Source of the DNA: Lachnospiraceae bacterium
Lineage (GTDB): Bacteria; Bacillota; Clostridia; Lachnospirales; Lachnospiraceae
DNA length: 64,000 nt
Direction of reading: 5' to 3'
Assembly (NCBI GenBank): GCA_910575775.1
Contig: CAJTEY010000004.1
Location: 97,762-161,761 of the forward strand
Every line of letters starts with the position of its first letter. Position 1 is the stretch's first letter. Shown here piece by piece: positions 1-8,669 of the stretch. The notes below the pieces were generated by a model that saw only the letters and a program-made list of their open reading frames with translations, was not told where the DNA came from and did not search any database. The position numbers and the translations under genes were made by a program.

Positions 1-523
1 CCGCTTCGAAAGGCACGATCGCATCCGTGTAAATCGCCGTCATTGTTGGCTGCATCACATAAAAGGTAAGAAACAGAGCTATGCCGATCAGCACCGTATT
101 TGGCGGAGCTGTCTGCGTATTCAATGCCTGCCTCGTAAAATGCAGTACAATAATAATCCTCGTAAATGAGGTTAACATAATAATCAATGACGGTGCAATA
201 GCAATCAAGGTAAGAATGAGCAGAATACGCAGAGCGCCATTCACACTTCCATTACCATTGTTGTACGTAACCGTCACCGTATTGGCGATATTCAGTTCAG
301 CCAGATCTTCGGCGCTCTCCGAGGCACCGGGCGGATCCACATTGGTTCTCTCACTCTCCGTACCTGTGAGATTGGAGTCCCGGTATGGGGTATCAGTCAC
401 CGTATCCGGTCTGTTGTCCTCCACCGCATAGGCAGTCTGCCCCCAACTAAGATACAATATGCCTGCCACTATCAGCAGGCATATTAATTTTGCCAAATAA
501 CATCCGGAAAAATTTTTCTTCAT
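1..523 (-). CDS. fliP: Flagellar export apparatus protein FliP (partial)
   Basis: Core membrane component of the flagellar type III export gate. The visible 174 residues begin with a signal peptide-like hydrophobic stretch (LICLLIVAGILYLS), then an acidic/polar linker rich in Thr, Ser and Glu, then the first FliP membrane helix and the conserved IMLTSFTRIIIVLHFTRQAL segment, which is diagnostic of FliP. The ATG overlaps the fliO stop as ATGA at 520-523, indicating translational coupling. The C-terminal part lies left of the window, so the gene is cut by the window edge, not by mutation. The linker between signal peptide and first core helix is longer than in short FliPs but is a common feature of Firmicutes proteins. 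Confidence 0.93.
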   Translation of the reverse strand, partial: MKKNFSGCYLAKLICLLIVAGILYLSWGQTAYAVEDNRPDTVTDTPYRDSNLTGTESERTNVDPPGASESAEDLAELNIANTVTVTYNNGNGSVNGALRILLILTLIAIAPSLIIMLTSFTRIIIVLHFTRQALNTQTAPPNTVLIGIALFLTFYVMQPTMTAIYTDAIVPFEA

Positions 524-909
524 TCGTCTCGCCCGTCTTCTTTTTCCAGGATTCTTTCTTTTTGTATTTTTGCCAGCACATCCCTAAAAGTGGACGCGCC
601 GTCGGAAGACCCTTCTGGAAAACTCATGTCTTCCGCAGGAATCTCTGATAACATTGTAACAGTATCTTTGCACACTGCAACTGCCAAATATTTCCGTCCA
701 ATCCTGACAATCTGGACATACTTATTACTGGACAGCCGGAGCGATTCGATCAGCTCCATGTTCGCACCTGCAGACTTTCCCTTCTGGTAGCCCCCGATCC
801 ATCTTGTCACAAAAGCTGTAATCGCCAGCACGAACACAAACAGTATCAATACTGTCATAAACTGCACATAGGAGTCAGCCCTGTCTGATAATGCAGCAGC
901 AAGAAGCAT
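520..909 (-). CDS. fliO: Flagellar protein FliO/FliZ
   Basis: Small membrane protein that helps assemble the FliP-containing export gate. It is 129 residues with one membrane segment (about residues 16-34, MTVLILFVFVLAITAFV) followed by a cytoplasmic FliO domain with the typical pattern of a basic, beta-rich segment (LRLSSNKYVQIVRIGRKYLAVAV). Position between cheY and fliP matches Firmicutes fla/che operons, where the homologue is often called FliZ. It touches the cheY stop at 909 and overlaps fliP by ATGA, so all three are translationally coupled. The protein lacks the long periplasmic N-terminus of the Bacillus FliZ. Confidence 0.85.
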   Translation of the reverse strand: MLLAAALSDRADSYVQFMTVLILFVFVLAITAFVTRWIGGYQKGKSAGANMELIESLRLSSNKYVQIVRIGRKYLAVAVCKDTVTMLSEIPAEDMSFPEGSSDGASTFRDVLAKIQKERILEKEDGRDE

Positions 910-1271
910 TATCCTACAACCTTCTTCACAGCCTCTAAAACACGGTCAGCCTGAAAAGGTTTTACGATGAAGTCTTTCGCGCCGGACTGAATAGACTCGA
1001 TAACCATCGCCTGCTGGCCCATAGCGGAACACATAATAACCATAGCACCAGGATCGCCCTCTTTGATCTTTTTGAGAGCCTGGATACCATCCATCTCAGG
1101 CATCGTGATGTCCATCAGCACGAGATCGGGCTTCAGCTCATTGTACTTCTCAACCGCTTTTGCACCGTTCTCTGCCTCTCCTGCCACGTTATAGCCATTC
1201 TTTGTCAGGATATCTTTGATCATCATTCGCATAAACGCTGCATCATCACATACTAAAATATTTTTTGCCAT
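909..1271 (-). CDS. cheY: Chemotaxis response regulator CheY
   Basis: Single-domain receiver of 120 residues that carries the chemotaxis signal to the switch complex. The acidic pair DD (residues 9-10), phospho-acceptor Asp in LVLMDITMPEMDG (about residue 54), the switch Ser in MCSAMG (about residue 82) and Lys in FIVKPF (about residue 104) are all present, so it should be phosphorylatable. It lies between fliY, which encodes a CheC-type CheY-P phosphatase/switch protein, and fliO, the standard Firmicutes arrangement. No output domain. Gap to fliY is 20 bp. Confidence 0.95.
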   Translation of the reverse strand: MAKNILVCDDAAFMRMMIKDILTKNGYNVAGEAENGAKAVEKYNELKPDLVLMDITMPEMDGIQALKKIKEGDPGAMVIMCSAMGQQAMVIESIQSGAKDFIVKPFQADRVLEAVKKVVG

Positions 1272-1291
1272 GTCTCTTCTCCTATCACATA

Positions 1292-2530
1292 TTATTTGAT
1301 AATTTCGGTTACCCGAATACCAAAGCTTTCCTCAATTACCACAACTTCACCTTTTGCTACAAACTTGCCGTTAACCAGAATATCAATCGGTTCACCCGCA
1401 ATTTTATCCAGCTCAATAATTGTACCCGGTGCAAAATCCAGAATCTCCGAAATGGATTTAGAGGTTCTGCCCAGCTCAACGGTTACCTCTAACGGCACAT
1501 CCTTGATCAGCTCTATGTTCTCCTGGCTCTGCAGCGGATTAAAGTCGCTGGCAAAATTCTGGAACTGAACAGGCTGCACGTTCATATTAGGCTGCATCTG
1601 CATCTGAGGCATCATTTGCATCTGGGGCATCATCTGCATCTGAGGCATTCCCATCTGAGGCATCATCTGCATCTGACTCATATCCATCTGAGGCATCCCC
1701 GCCTGCATCTGGCTCATATCCATCTGGGGTGCTGCCGCAGGCATCGGCTGGGGAGCCGGAGCTGCTGCCGGCGCCGGAGCAGGCGCTGCTGCCGGCGACG
1801 GAGCCGGTTCGCTGTCTCCACCCTGACTGGAAATAAAGGTGTCATAAATCTCCTTGGCAAACTCCACAGGATACAACTGCATAATCGTGGAATCCACCAG
1901 TTCATCAATCTGCATCCGAAAAGAAATCTTTACAAAAGTACCTTCCAGAAACGGCGCAATCTCTCCGCCAGACTTAAATGCCGTTAAATCCACCAGACTT
2001 GCCTCCGGCGGGCTGATATCAATCATCTTGCCGAGCATGGTGGAAAGTGATGTGGCTGAGGAACCCATCATCTGGTTCATCGCCTCCGAAATTGCTGAAA
2101 GATGCAGCTCACCCAGCTCTCCGTCCGTATTACTGCCGTCACCACCCATCATCAGATCCGTGATGATCTTCACATCATGCTCTTTTAAGATCAGAATATT
2201 CGATCCATCCAATCCCTGTGTATACTTAATCAGAATAAATACGCAGGGCTTCTCATAATCTTCCAGTACATTCTTCCAGGTTGCCATCTTAACCACAGGT
2301 GTCGTAATGTTGACCTTGCGGTTAACAATGGAGAACAGGGTGGTAGCAGATGCGCCCATGCTGATATTGGCAACCTCGCCGACAGCGTCTTTCTCAATGT
2401 CTGACAGAAGCGAATCATCCGCTTCATCACCATCAAAACCTGCGGTATTCTCTCCCGCAGCATCACCGGCCGAATCATCCGTGCCATTCAAAAGCGCATT
2501 TATTTCATCCTGTGATAACATTCCGTCCAT
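1292..2530 (-). CDS. fliY: Flagellar switch protein/CheY-P phosphatase FliY (FliN-type)
   Basis: Switch-complex protein of 412 residues. Layout: an N-terminal CheY-P binding-like peptide (MLSQDEINALLNG), a CheC-like domain (about 42-235) with two ExxN phosphatase motifs (E52/N55 and E149/N152), a low-complexity linker (about 239-320), and a C-terminal SpoA/FliN domain (about 335-412, ending near GIRVTEIIK). The two intact motifs suggest CheY-P dephosphorylation as in Bacillus FliY. The linker is odd: first Pro/Ala-rich, then a run of MPQM and QMDMSQM repeats very rich in Met and Gln. It lies 4 bp after fliM and is followed by cheY, its substrate. Confidence 0.93.
   Translation of the reverse strand: MDGMLSQDEINALLNGTDDSAGDAAGENTAGFDGDEADDSLLSDIEKDAVGEVANISMGASATTLFSIVNRKVNITTPVVKMATWKNVLEDYEKPCVFILIKYTQGLDGSNILILKEHDVKIITDLMMGGDGSNTDGELGELHLSAISEAMNQMMGSSATSLSTMLGKMIDISPPEASLVDLTAFKSGGEIAPFLEGTFVKISFRMQIDELVDSTIMQLYPVEFAKEIYDTFISSQGGDSEPAPSPAAAPAPAPAAAPAPQPMPAAAPQMDMSQMQAGMPQMDMSQMQMMPQMGMPQMQMMPQMQMMPQMQMQPNMNVQPVQFQNFASDFNPLQSQENIELIKDVPLEVTVELGRTSKSISEILDFAPGTIIELDKIAGEPIDILVNGKFVAKGEVVVIEESFGIRVTEIIK
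1571..1813 (-). repeat. In-frame repeats encoding the Met/Gln/Pro linker of FliY
   Basis: On the plus strand the motif CATCTG plus AGGCATC or GGGCATC recurs many times between about 1595 and 1725; in coding sense this gives MPQMQM and MSQMDM-like repeats. Upstream of it (about 1735-1813) is a Pro/Ala-rich repeat. The repeats keep frame in triplet multiples, so length changes would alter linker length without breaking FliY. Confidence 0.8.
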
Positions 2531-2534
2531 GCTT

Positions 2535-3518
2535 TTATTCTTCCCCCTCTCTGATCACCGAAGTAACCCGCACAGCATTCTTATCCCTGCTAGTACCCGG
2601 GAGCGCGGTAAATTTTCTAATATTGCCCACATACACCGTAAGATCCTGCTCTACCTCGGTATCTAATCGTATGATGTCGCCGATCTGCAAATTTACAAAA
2701 TCGGTAACCGATATGCTCGTTTTTCCCAGCACCGCCTTGACAGGAACATCCACTCTCTTGATAAGAGCCTCAATGTACTCCTCGAAATCCTCGTCACCCT
2801 GCTCCTGCAGATTCGCATACCAGTACTTCGTATTGAGCTTATCCATGACGCTCTCCAACGTAAAGAAGGGGAGACATACATTCATAAATCCTTCCACTTC
2901 ACCTATCTTCATGTTCAAGGTGACAATGGCAATCATATCGCTCGGCGCGATAATCTGTGCAAACTGGGAATTGGTCTCAATCCTCTCCATCATGGGATTA
3001 ATATCCACCACATTCTTCCATGGCTCCCGCATAAGCTGCATACAGACTACCATCATTTTTTCGATGATTGTCATTTCAATTTCGGTGAACTCCCTGCTCT
3101 TTTCGAGCGGATCCCCGGCTCCGCCCAGCATTCTATCTATCATGGCAAATCCAAGCTGGGACGCAAGCTCTATCAGAATCATTCCACCAAGCGGGTGAAA
3201 ATTCACAACGCCTAAAATAACTGGGTTTGAAAGGGAGTTTGAAAACTCCGAAAAGATAACCGTCTCGGAGCTTGTCACCGATACCTGTATATTCTTCCGC
3301 AGGTATACCGGCATGCTTGTGGAAAGCAGCCGCCCGTAATGCTCATATATAATTTCCAGTGTACGCAGATGCTCTTTCGAAAATTTAGTCGGCCGTTTAA
3401 AGTCGTAATCCTTAATCTGCTTATCATCCGCGCCGTTCAGTTCATCCGTGTCCAGCTCACCGCTGCTCAAAGCGGCCAGCAGATTGTCTATCTCGCTCTG
3501 TGATAGTACCTCACCCAC
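2535..3518 (-). CDS. fliM: Flagellar motor switch protein FliM
   Basis: Central switch protein that binds phosphorylated CheY and links FliG to the C-ring. It is 327 residues with the N-terminal CheY-binding peptide (LSQSEIDNLLAAL), the CheC-like middle domain (about 45-230) and a C-terminal SpoA domain. I place the start at GTG 3518 because an AGGAGGTGA ribosome-binding site sits nine bases upstream. The N-terminal peptide matches that of FliY, consistent with both binding CheY-P. Located between fliL and fliY in the standard order. Confidence 0.95.
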   Translation of the reverse strand: MGEVLSQSEIDNLLAALSSGELDTDELNGADDKQIKDYDFKRPTKFSKEHLRTLEIIYEHYGRLLSTSMPVYLRKNIQVSVTSSETVIFSEFSNSLSNPVILGVVNFHPLGGMILIELASQLGFAMIDRMLGGAGDPLEKSREFTEIEMTIIEKMMVVCMQLMREPWKNVVDINPMMERIETNSQFAQIIAPSDMIAIVTLNMKIGEVEGFMNVCLPFFTLESVMDKLNTKYWYANLQEQGDEDFEEYIEALIKRVDVPVKAVLGKTSISVTDFVNLQIGDIIRLDTEVEQDLTVYVGNIRKFTALPGTSRDKNAVRVTSVIREGEE

Positions 3519-3556
3519 GAAAGTTCACCTCCTGTGGCAGTCATTTAGTCTAAGTA

Positions 3557-4084
3557 CTATCCAAACATGATGTCGCCGAAGGACACGTTATAGATAAACT
3601 TGGAATCAAACATGGTTTGTATTCTGTTGATAATTTCTTTCTTGATCGTTTCCTGATTATCCCGCGCTTCTTCCGTCGTGTACTGGGCGAAAACGCTGTT
3701 GATCTCATCTTTAATCAGGCCTTCCATCGTCGCCAGACTTTCTGCGGAGCCATACTCTTTATAGCCGTCAGCCTTTGTGTTAATGGAAAGGGTAATGGAA
3801 ACGATACAATAGTGATCCTTATCTTCCCCCTCATTCTTTTTCAGCGGGATCGTCATAGGTTCCGCAAAAGAGTAAGTCTCTGTGTCCGCCATGGAAACAG
3901 CTTCCTCCGCCCCGGCGCCCTCTGTGCCGGAGGACAGCTCCAGATTCAGAGCCGTAGCAATGTTGTCAACCAGCGCGGCAGTCTTTTTGGACGCGCCCGT
4001 CACGCTGAACATCATTATGGCAGTCAATACAATATTTACGATTAACAGCGCCAGAATAATAACGGAAATCAGATTCTTCTTCAT
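3557..4084 (-). CDS. fliL: Flagellar basal body-associated protein FliL
   Basis: Single-pass inner membrane protein of 175 residues that associates with the stator and supports motor torque. A short basic N-terminus (MKKN) precedes one membrane helix (about residues 5-28, LISVIILALLIVNIVLTAI); the extracellular part ends in the typical FliL domain with the conserved final FGDIMFG-type tail. Between them is a ~40-residue Gly/Glu-rich linker. A good AAGGAGAA ribosome-binding site precedes the ATG. Gene order motB-fliL-fliM is standard in Clostridia. Confidence 0.9.
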   Translation of the reverse strand: MKKNLISVIILALLIVNIVLTAIMMFSVTGASKKTAALVDNIATALNLELSSGTEGAGAEEAVSMADTETYSFAEPMTIPLKKNEGEDKDHYCIVSITLSINTKADGYKEYGSAESLATMEGLIKDEINSVFAQYTTEEARDNQETIKKEIINRIQTMFDSKFIYNVSFGDIMFG

Positions 4085-4114
4085 AGCCTTCGTCTTCTCC
4101 TTCTACAACTTATC

Positions 4115-4933
4115 TTAATAAGAACTGAGAGAGTTATATATCTTGATCTCAACCCTTCTGTTCTTCGCCCTTCCCTCTGGCGTAGCATTGTCCGCTACCG
4201 GAAGATACTCTCCTCGGCCCGCATGCTTGATGTTCGCCGGATTCAGATTCGTAATTGAAAGAATATAGTCAAACACCGACAACGCGCGTCCGGAACTCAA
4301 TTCATTGTTATTAGAATACTTAGCCCCCGACATGGGAACATTATCCGTATGTCCCTCAATCTCAATCGTACCTTCCGCATAGCGCTCCAGAATCAGTCCC
4401 ACCTGATCCAGAACCGGTTTGGCCTCCTCCTTCAAATACGTACTGCCCGAATCAAAAAGCAGGGAACCTTTCAAGGTAAGCTGGACAAACTGTGCGGTAA
4501 ACTGCACCTCCACCTCATCCGCCATATCCCTCTCGTCAACCGCCTCCTGGATCTTCTCAGCAAGCGTTTCAGACTCTTCCATCTGGGCTTCCTCAAGCTG
4601 CTCTTTTGCCGCAGCAGTGCTGTCAGCCACATCCTCAGAGACAATCTCTCCGTCATCCATCTTACCTGTACTGTTTATAAATTCATCCAGCTCATTGAGC
4701 TGGCTGACACCGTTACTGATCAGCATACCATCCCCGATCGCCTGCGCCCCTCCTTCAAAAACAGAAAACATCTGGTTAAAGGAAGCTACCACCTTTTCCT
4801 GCTTCACCTCATCAACCGTAGACATCGAAAAAAGTAACACGAAGAAACATAGCAGCAGATTCATCAGGTCAGAGAACGTGGCCATCCACGCCGGGGAGCC
4901 TTTCGGAGCCTCTTCCTGCTTTTTTTTAGCCAT
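4115..4933 (-). CDS. motB: Flagellar stator protein MotB
   Basis: Proton-channel stator subunit anchored to peptidoglycan. The start is set at ATG 4933 (MAKKKQEEAPKG) because GGAGGTG lies six bases upstream; an ATG seven codons earlier has no such site. A membrane helix (about 22-45) carries the channel Asp in FSDLMNLLLCFFVLLFSMS. The C-terminal OmpA-like domain (about 150-265) has the peptidoglycan-binding core EGHTDNVPMSG and NRRVEIKI. It overlaps motA by 8 bp, showing coupled expression of the 4:2 stator. A charged, helical linker (about 85-150) joins channel and OmpA domain. Confidence 0.95.
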   Translation of the reverse strand: MAKKKQEEAPKGSPAWMATFSDLMNLLLCFFVLLFSMSTVDEVKQEKVVASFNQMFSVFEGGAQAIGDGMLISNGVSQLNELDEFINSTGKMDDGEIVSEDVADSTAAAKEQLEEAQMEESETLAEKIQEAVDERDMADEVEVQFTAQFVQLTLKGSLLFDSGSTYLKEEAKPVLDQVGLILERYAEGTIEIEGHTDNVPMSGAKYSNNNELSSGRALSVFDYILSITNLNPANIKHAGRGEYLPVADNATPEGRAKNRRVEIKIYNSLSSY

Positions 4934-5723
4934 CCGCCTCACCTCCGCCTTCATCTCCGGCCATGCCTCTGTCCGCAGGCGCCAGGAAGGATTTCAGTTT
5001 CTCCTCGATGACACGTGGATTCTCGCCTGCCTGAATGGAGAGCAGGCCCTCAATCTCGATTTCCTTCACCATCATCTCTTCCGCGTTCTTGTTCTTCAAT
5101 TTAGTGGAAACCGGCGCGCAAATCCAGTTCGCCAGCACAGAGCCATAGAAAGTCGTAACCAGTGCGACCGACATATTGGGTCCGATGGTTGCAAAATCCG
5201 ACAAATCCCTAAGCATGTTAATCAGACCGATCAGGGTTCCGATCATACCCCATGCAGGACCCATGGCCGCGATATTCTCCCAAAAACCGATCTTATCCTT
5301 GTGTCTGCTTTCCACGCTTACCAGTTCCGTCTCCATAATCGCGCGGACAAGCTCAGGATCGGTACCGTCAACGATCAGCAGGATGCCCTTTTTCAAAAAA
5401 TCATCCTCGATGTCGCTGGCCGCTTCTTCCAGAGACAGAAGCCCTTCCTTACGCGCCACGTTGGAAAGCTCTATAATTTTCTGAATAATCCCGGGCACAT
5501 TCATGCTGGATGTCTTAAAGATCAATCCCATGCTCTTAAGACCCGCCACGAAATCAGGTATCGTGTAACTCGCAAAAATACACATGAAGGAACCGCCGAA
5601 AGTAACCAGAATCGAAGGCACATCCACGAAGCCTAACACCGTGGAAAAGTCCTTACCGAAAACCATACCGAATATCATCAATGCAAAGCATGCTACCAAG
5701 CCAATAACCGAAGCTATATCCAT
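4926..5723 (-). CDS. motA: Flagellar stator protein MotA
   Basis: Four-helix stator subunit of 265 residues that couples ion flow to rotation of FliG. Membrane segments are visible at the N-terminus (about 4-50) and at about 145-210; the conserved segment around AAMGPAWGMIGTLIGLINML contains the helix-3 prolines. The C-terminus is acidic and Gly-rich. It follows flbD and precedes motB with a short overlap. The TolQ/ExbB relationship makes MotA identity clear when paired with motB. Confidence 0.95.
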   Translation of the reverse strand: MDIASVIGLVACFALMIFGMVFGKDFSTVLGFVDVPSILVTFGGSFMCIFASYTIPDFVAGLKSMGLIFKTSSMNVPGIIQKIIELSNVARKEGLLSLEEAASDIEDDFLKKGILLIVDGTDPELVRAIMETELVSVESRHKDKIGFWENIAAMGPAWGMIGTLIGLINMLRDLSDFATIGPNMSVALVTTFYGSVLANWICAPVSTKLKNKNAEEMMVKEIEIEGLLSIQAGENPRVIEEKLKSFLAPADRGMAGDEGGGEADG

Positions 5724-5744
5724 ATGTACACACCCACTTTTACA

Positions 5745-5930
5745 CTAGTCTGCAAAAATATCCTTTCTATACGATTTTACTAAATTTTTCACTTCTTGTC
5801 TACTTTCTTTTACAATTAATTTGCGGCCGGTGGTAAAAGACAACACCGTGTCAGGGGTTTCCTCCACCAGCTCCAGCAAATCCGGATTGATCAGTACTTT
5901 CACGCCGTTAATCTTCGTGACCTCAACCAT
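5745..5930 (-). CDS. flbD: Flagellar protein FlbD/SwrD
   Basis: Small protein of 61 residues (MVEVTKINGVKVLINPDLLE), matching the FlbD family; the Bacillus homologue SwrD raises motor power. I chose ATG 5930 rather than an upstream ATG at 6002 because GAGGGGG lies at proper distance and because the earlier start would overlap the -35 element of the promoter at 5974-6002. The core VNGxKxxINPDLLE...TPDTVLSFTTGRKLIV is well conserved in the family. First gene of the sub-operon flbD-motA-motB-fliL-fliM. Confidence 0.9.
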   Translation of the reverse strand: MVEVTKINGVKVLINPDLLELVEETPDTVLSFTTGRKLIVKESRQEVKNLVKSYRKDIFAD

Positions 5931-5973
5931 AAACAATCCCCCTCTGCTACATCTTATATTATACAACTCATTT

Positions 5974-6002
5974 ATTTTACCACACATCCTCAAAAACTGC
6001 AA
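5974..6002 (-). promoter_or_regulatory. Sigma-A type promoter for flbD-motAB sub-operon
   Basis: On the minus strand TTGCAG (5997-6002), a 17-base spacer, then TAAAAT (5974-5979), about 43 bases upstream of the flbD ATG. It follows a terminator after flgE, so the second half of the fla/che operon can be transcribed independently. Confidence 0.6.
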
Positions 6003-6044
6003 AAAGAAATTTTACCATTCCATGATCCGCACAGGTCTGCACAT

Positions 6045-6087
6045 AAAAAAGGGAACCTATGCGCGGTATCCCGCGCAGAAGCCCCCT
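6045..6087 (-). terminator. Intrinsic terminator after flgE
   Basis: Minus-strand hairpin with the perfect core TGCGCGG-GATA-CCGCGCA and an outer, partly wobble-paired GGGGGCTTC/TAGGTTCCC stem, followed by six T. It lies 16 bases past the flgE stop and splits the flagellar operon in two. Confidence 0.8.
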
Positions 6088-6102
6088 TATGCTTTTAAAT
6101 AA

Positions 6103-8148
6103 TCAGCGCTTCAGATTTACCAGCTCTTCCAGCATGGAGTCGGATGTGGTGATAATACGGCTGTTTGCCTGGAAACCACGCTGTGTCGTGATCATTTCAG
6201 TGAACTCGCCTGCCAGATCCACGTTACTCATCTCCAGCACGCCGGATTCCATGGAACCCTCGCCGTCTGACGTAATGTCTATACCGGTGCCGTCGAACTC
6301 GCCGGAGTTTAAGGTCGCCGAGTACAGGTTGTTACCTGCTTTCGCAAGACCTGCCGCGTTGGCGAACTTCGTCACCGCAATCTGTCCCAGAAGTTTGGAG
6401 AGACCGTTGTCGTAGGAAGCTCTGATCTTACCGTCCTGACCGATCTCCACACCGATGAGCGCGCCTTCCTTACGGCCGCTGCCGAGGTTGTTCTCACCGC
6501 CGTCGCCATTATCAAAGGTAACCGTAGACGTCTTGCCGTTGCCGACATTACGGATTGTCGAAAAGTCGATGGACAGGTCGCTGAAATGACCGAGATCCAC
6601 GTTTGCGCCAGTCAGATCCGTGGCGGAACCCGCAAAATTCAGAGTCACCGCATCCTGCTCCGAACCTCCCACATAATCAAATTTACCGGTTTTTGTATCG
6701 AACACAAGCGCATTACCCACATAGTGCTCGTCACGGGTGATGCTTGCATGGCCGTCAGGAGTAATGTAATTGATGCTGTAGGACGTATTGTCGGTGGAGT
6801 GCAGCCCATAAGCCTTCTCCAGAATCTCCTCTCTGTTCTCCGGCGTATCCTCTATAGTCACACCAAACGTTCCTGTCGCGGAAAGAACCGAATCTGTCGT
6901 CGTCTCAAACTGTGCCTCAAAGTTCAAGGTCACTGCTCCCTTATCGTCCATCGTGATTCCGGGAGTCGTAGGGATCGTCAGCCCCGCACCGCCCAGCTTT
7001 GCCAGCACAGTCTGCCAGCTTGCCGTGTCAGTAAGCTCCATCTTCTTCTTCGGGCCGTAGGAACCGTCAGCCTGTTTCTCTGCATAGTAGTATGCCTTCT
7101 CCTTCTCGTCGTAGGTCAACCCGTACTTTTCCTGCAGGATCTTCTTATCCAGCGTCACATTTCCCGTCATGGTAACCTGTGTGCCTGCTGCCACATTACC
7201 TGCCGCAGGAGCCGTCACCGTTAAGTCATTCGCCATGGACATCATGACATTATCAGAGAACCCCTTCAGAATCTCTCCGTACTGATAATTCACCTTAAAG
7301 GTGGGCGGATTCGTCGTATCGTCATATTCTACGCTGCCGTCGTCGGGAAGACCGTAAACCTTCGTCTCCGTGATATGCTTTTCCTCACCGAAGGTAGCGA
7401 TCTGGCTGATATCGTTAACATTGTAGTATTCTTTCAGAGAGACACCGTTTTCATTCATAATGTCGTCAAGCTGCACGTAGTAATTGCCATCCTGACTCAG
7501 CGCATGGATACTGAACTGTGCTGTGTAAAGGTAACCCCTTGCATCGAAAAACGATAATGTCCGCACGAGTCCCGCCTTGCTGTGGACGTTGGTGTCGTTC
7601 TTATCCAGAATACCGCTTACGATTGCCTTGGTCGTCGCCTCTGCGGGAGCCGTCATATTTTCCGCTTTCATGATCTGCAGCGCCTGCACCGGGCCGGACT
7701 GGATATTGCCGTCCTCATCCAGTCCCCAGCCCATTACACGATAACCGGTACTCGCCATAACGAGGTTTCCGGAGCCGTCGATGGTAAAGGAGCCGTCTCT
7801 GGTGAAGAAGTTCTGGGAGCCGCTGTTAACAATGAAAAAGGACTCGCCCGAAATCATGACATCCCAGGGGTTGTTCGTAGACTGGGCGGAACCCTGTCTC
7901 GTGATGGCAGTGTTGATCGCCGCCGCCTTGGCGCCGAGACCGATCTGTCTTGCGTTGATACCGCCTCGTCCCGTGTCCGCGTTGGCACCGGAAGCTGCCT
8001 GTGTTGTCTGGTAGAGCAGGTCGCTGAATATCATGTTCTGTGACTTGTATGCGACCGTGTTTACGTTTGCAATGTTGTTACCGATAACATCCATTCTGGT
8101 CTGGTGGGTTTTAAGACCCGACACGCCAGAAAAAAGTGATCTCATCAT
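6103..8148 (-). CDS. flgE: Flagellar hook protein FlgE
   Basis: Hook subunit of 681 residues, exported and assembled on the rod. N-terminal flagellar rod/hook motif (LFSGVSGLKTHQTRMDVIGN NIANVNTVAYKS split here by a space) and the C-terminal coiled region (VDLAGEFTEMITTQRGFQAN) form the D0 domain; the core FFIVNSG and GYRVMGWG segments are FlgE/F/G-specific. Family members are often near 400 residues; the extra length lies in the middle (about 190-520), which would form enlarged surface domains on the hook. A strong AAGGAGGTC ribosome-binding site precedes the ATG. Distinguished from FlgG by length, the D0-D1 spacing and operon position after flgD. Confidence 0.92.
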   Translation of the reverse strand: MMRSLFSGVSGLKTHQTRMDVIGNNIANVNTVAYKSQNMIFSDLLYQTTQAASGANADTGRGGINARQIGLGAKAAAINTAITRQGSAQSTNNPWDVMISGESFFIVNSGSQNFFTRDGSFTIDGSGNLVMASTGYRVMGWGLDEDGNIQSGPVQALQIMKAENMTAPAEATTKAIVSGILDKNDTNVHSKAGLVRTLSFFDARGYLYTAQFSIHALSQDGNYYVQLDDIMNENGVSLKEYYNVNDISQIATFGEEKHITETKVYGLPDDGSVEYDDTTNPPTFKVNYQYGEILKGFSDNVMMSMANDLTVTAPAAGNVAAGTQVTMTGNVTLDKKILQEKYGLTYDEKEKAYYYAEKQADGSYGPKKKMELTDTASWQTVLAKLGGAGLTIPTTPGITMDDKGAVTLNFEAQFETTTDSVLSATGTFGVTIEDTPENREEILEKAYGLHSTDNTSYSINYITPDGHASITRDEHYVGNALVFDTKTGKFDYVGGSEQDAVTLNFAGSATDLTGANVDLGHFSDLSIDFSTIRNVGNGKTSTVTFDNGDGGENNLGSGRKEGALIGVEIGQDGKIRASYDNGLSKLLGQIAVTKFANAAGLAKAGNNLYSATLNSGEFDGTGIDITSDGEGSMESGVLEMSNVDLAGEFTEMITTQRGFQANSRIITTSDSMLEELVNLKR

Positions 8149-8231
8149 AGTGAAATGACCTCCTTAAACTTATATGGAACCGTCTGTCCTCTCTGTCATT
8201 CGAGGACGGTAAGCCTCCTGTAAGGTCCGGC

Positions 8232-8633
8232 TTATATAATGACCGCTCCGTCTATGTTTGTGAATACATTCTCATCGGCTTCCGCCTGATCCATCGCCGT
8301 GATAACCGTCTGGTTCGGCACGCTCACGATAAACGCGAGGGAATCAACCATGACCAATGACTCTTTGATACCCTTCTCTGAGGCTTTGGCTGCTCCTAAG
8401 TTCAGGCGCTCGACCTGATCCTCGGTCAGTTCAATATTTCTGTCTGTCAGGCGGTTTGCCGCGTGCTTGGAGAATCTGACCTCCCCGGGTTCCATCCCGT
8501 CCGTCTTTTTTGACAGAATATCCTGAAAGCTTATGCCTCCCGGTGCAGGCGCTCCGTCCCTGGATCTGCCCGTCTTTAAATATTGATCCTGAAGCTGCTC
8601 TATCGAAGGGAAAGAACTGCCTTGAATCTTCAT
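8232..8633 (-). CDS. Flagellar operon protein, TIGR02530-like
   Basis: Protein of 133 residues with a two-part layout: a Ser/Gln-rich N-terminus and a conserved C-terminal core (FSKHAANRLTDRNIELTEDQ ... DSLAFIVSVPNQTVITAMDQ, quoted in two pieces) ending in VFTNIDGAVII. This pattern is that of a small family found between flgD and flgE in Firmicutes flagellar operons; its job is not established to my knowledge. No signal peptide or membrane segment, so it is cytosolic. Its place between the hook cap (FlgD) and hook (FlgE) genes suggests a role in hook assembly or export; that is inference. Confidence 0.8.
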   Translation of the reverse strand: MKIQGSSFPSIEQLQDQYLKTGRSRDGAPAPGGISFQDILSKKTDGMEPGEVRFSKHAANRLTDRNIELTEDQVERLNLGAAKASEKGIKESLVMVDSLAFIVSVPNQTVITAMDQAEADENVFTNIDGAVII

Positions 8634-8669
8634 ACTCTCTCCTCCCTGAGATCAATGCTCCTCTGAAGC

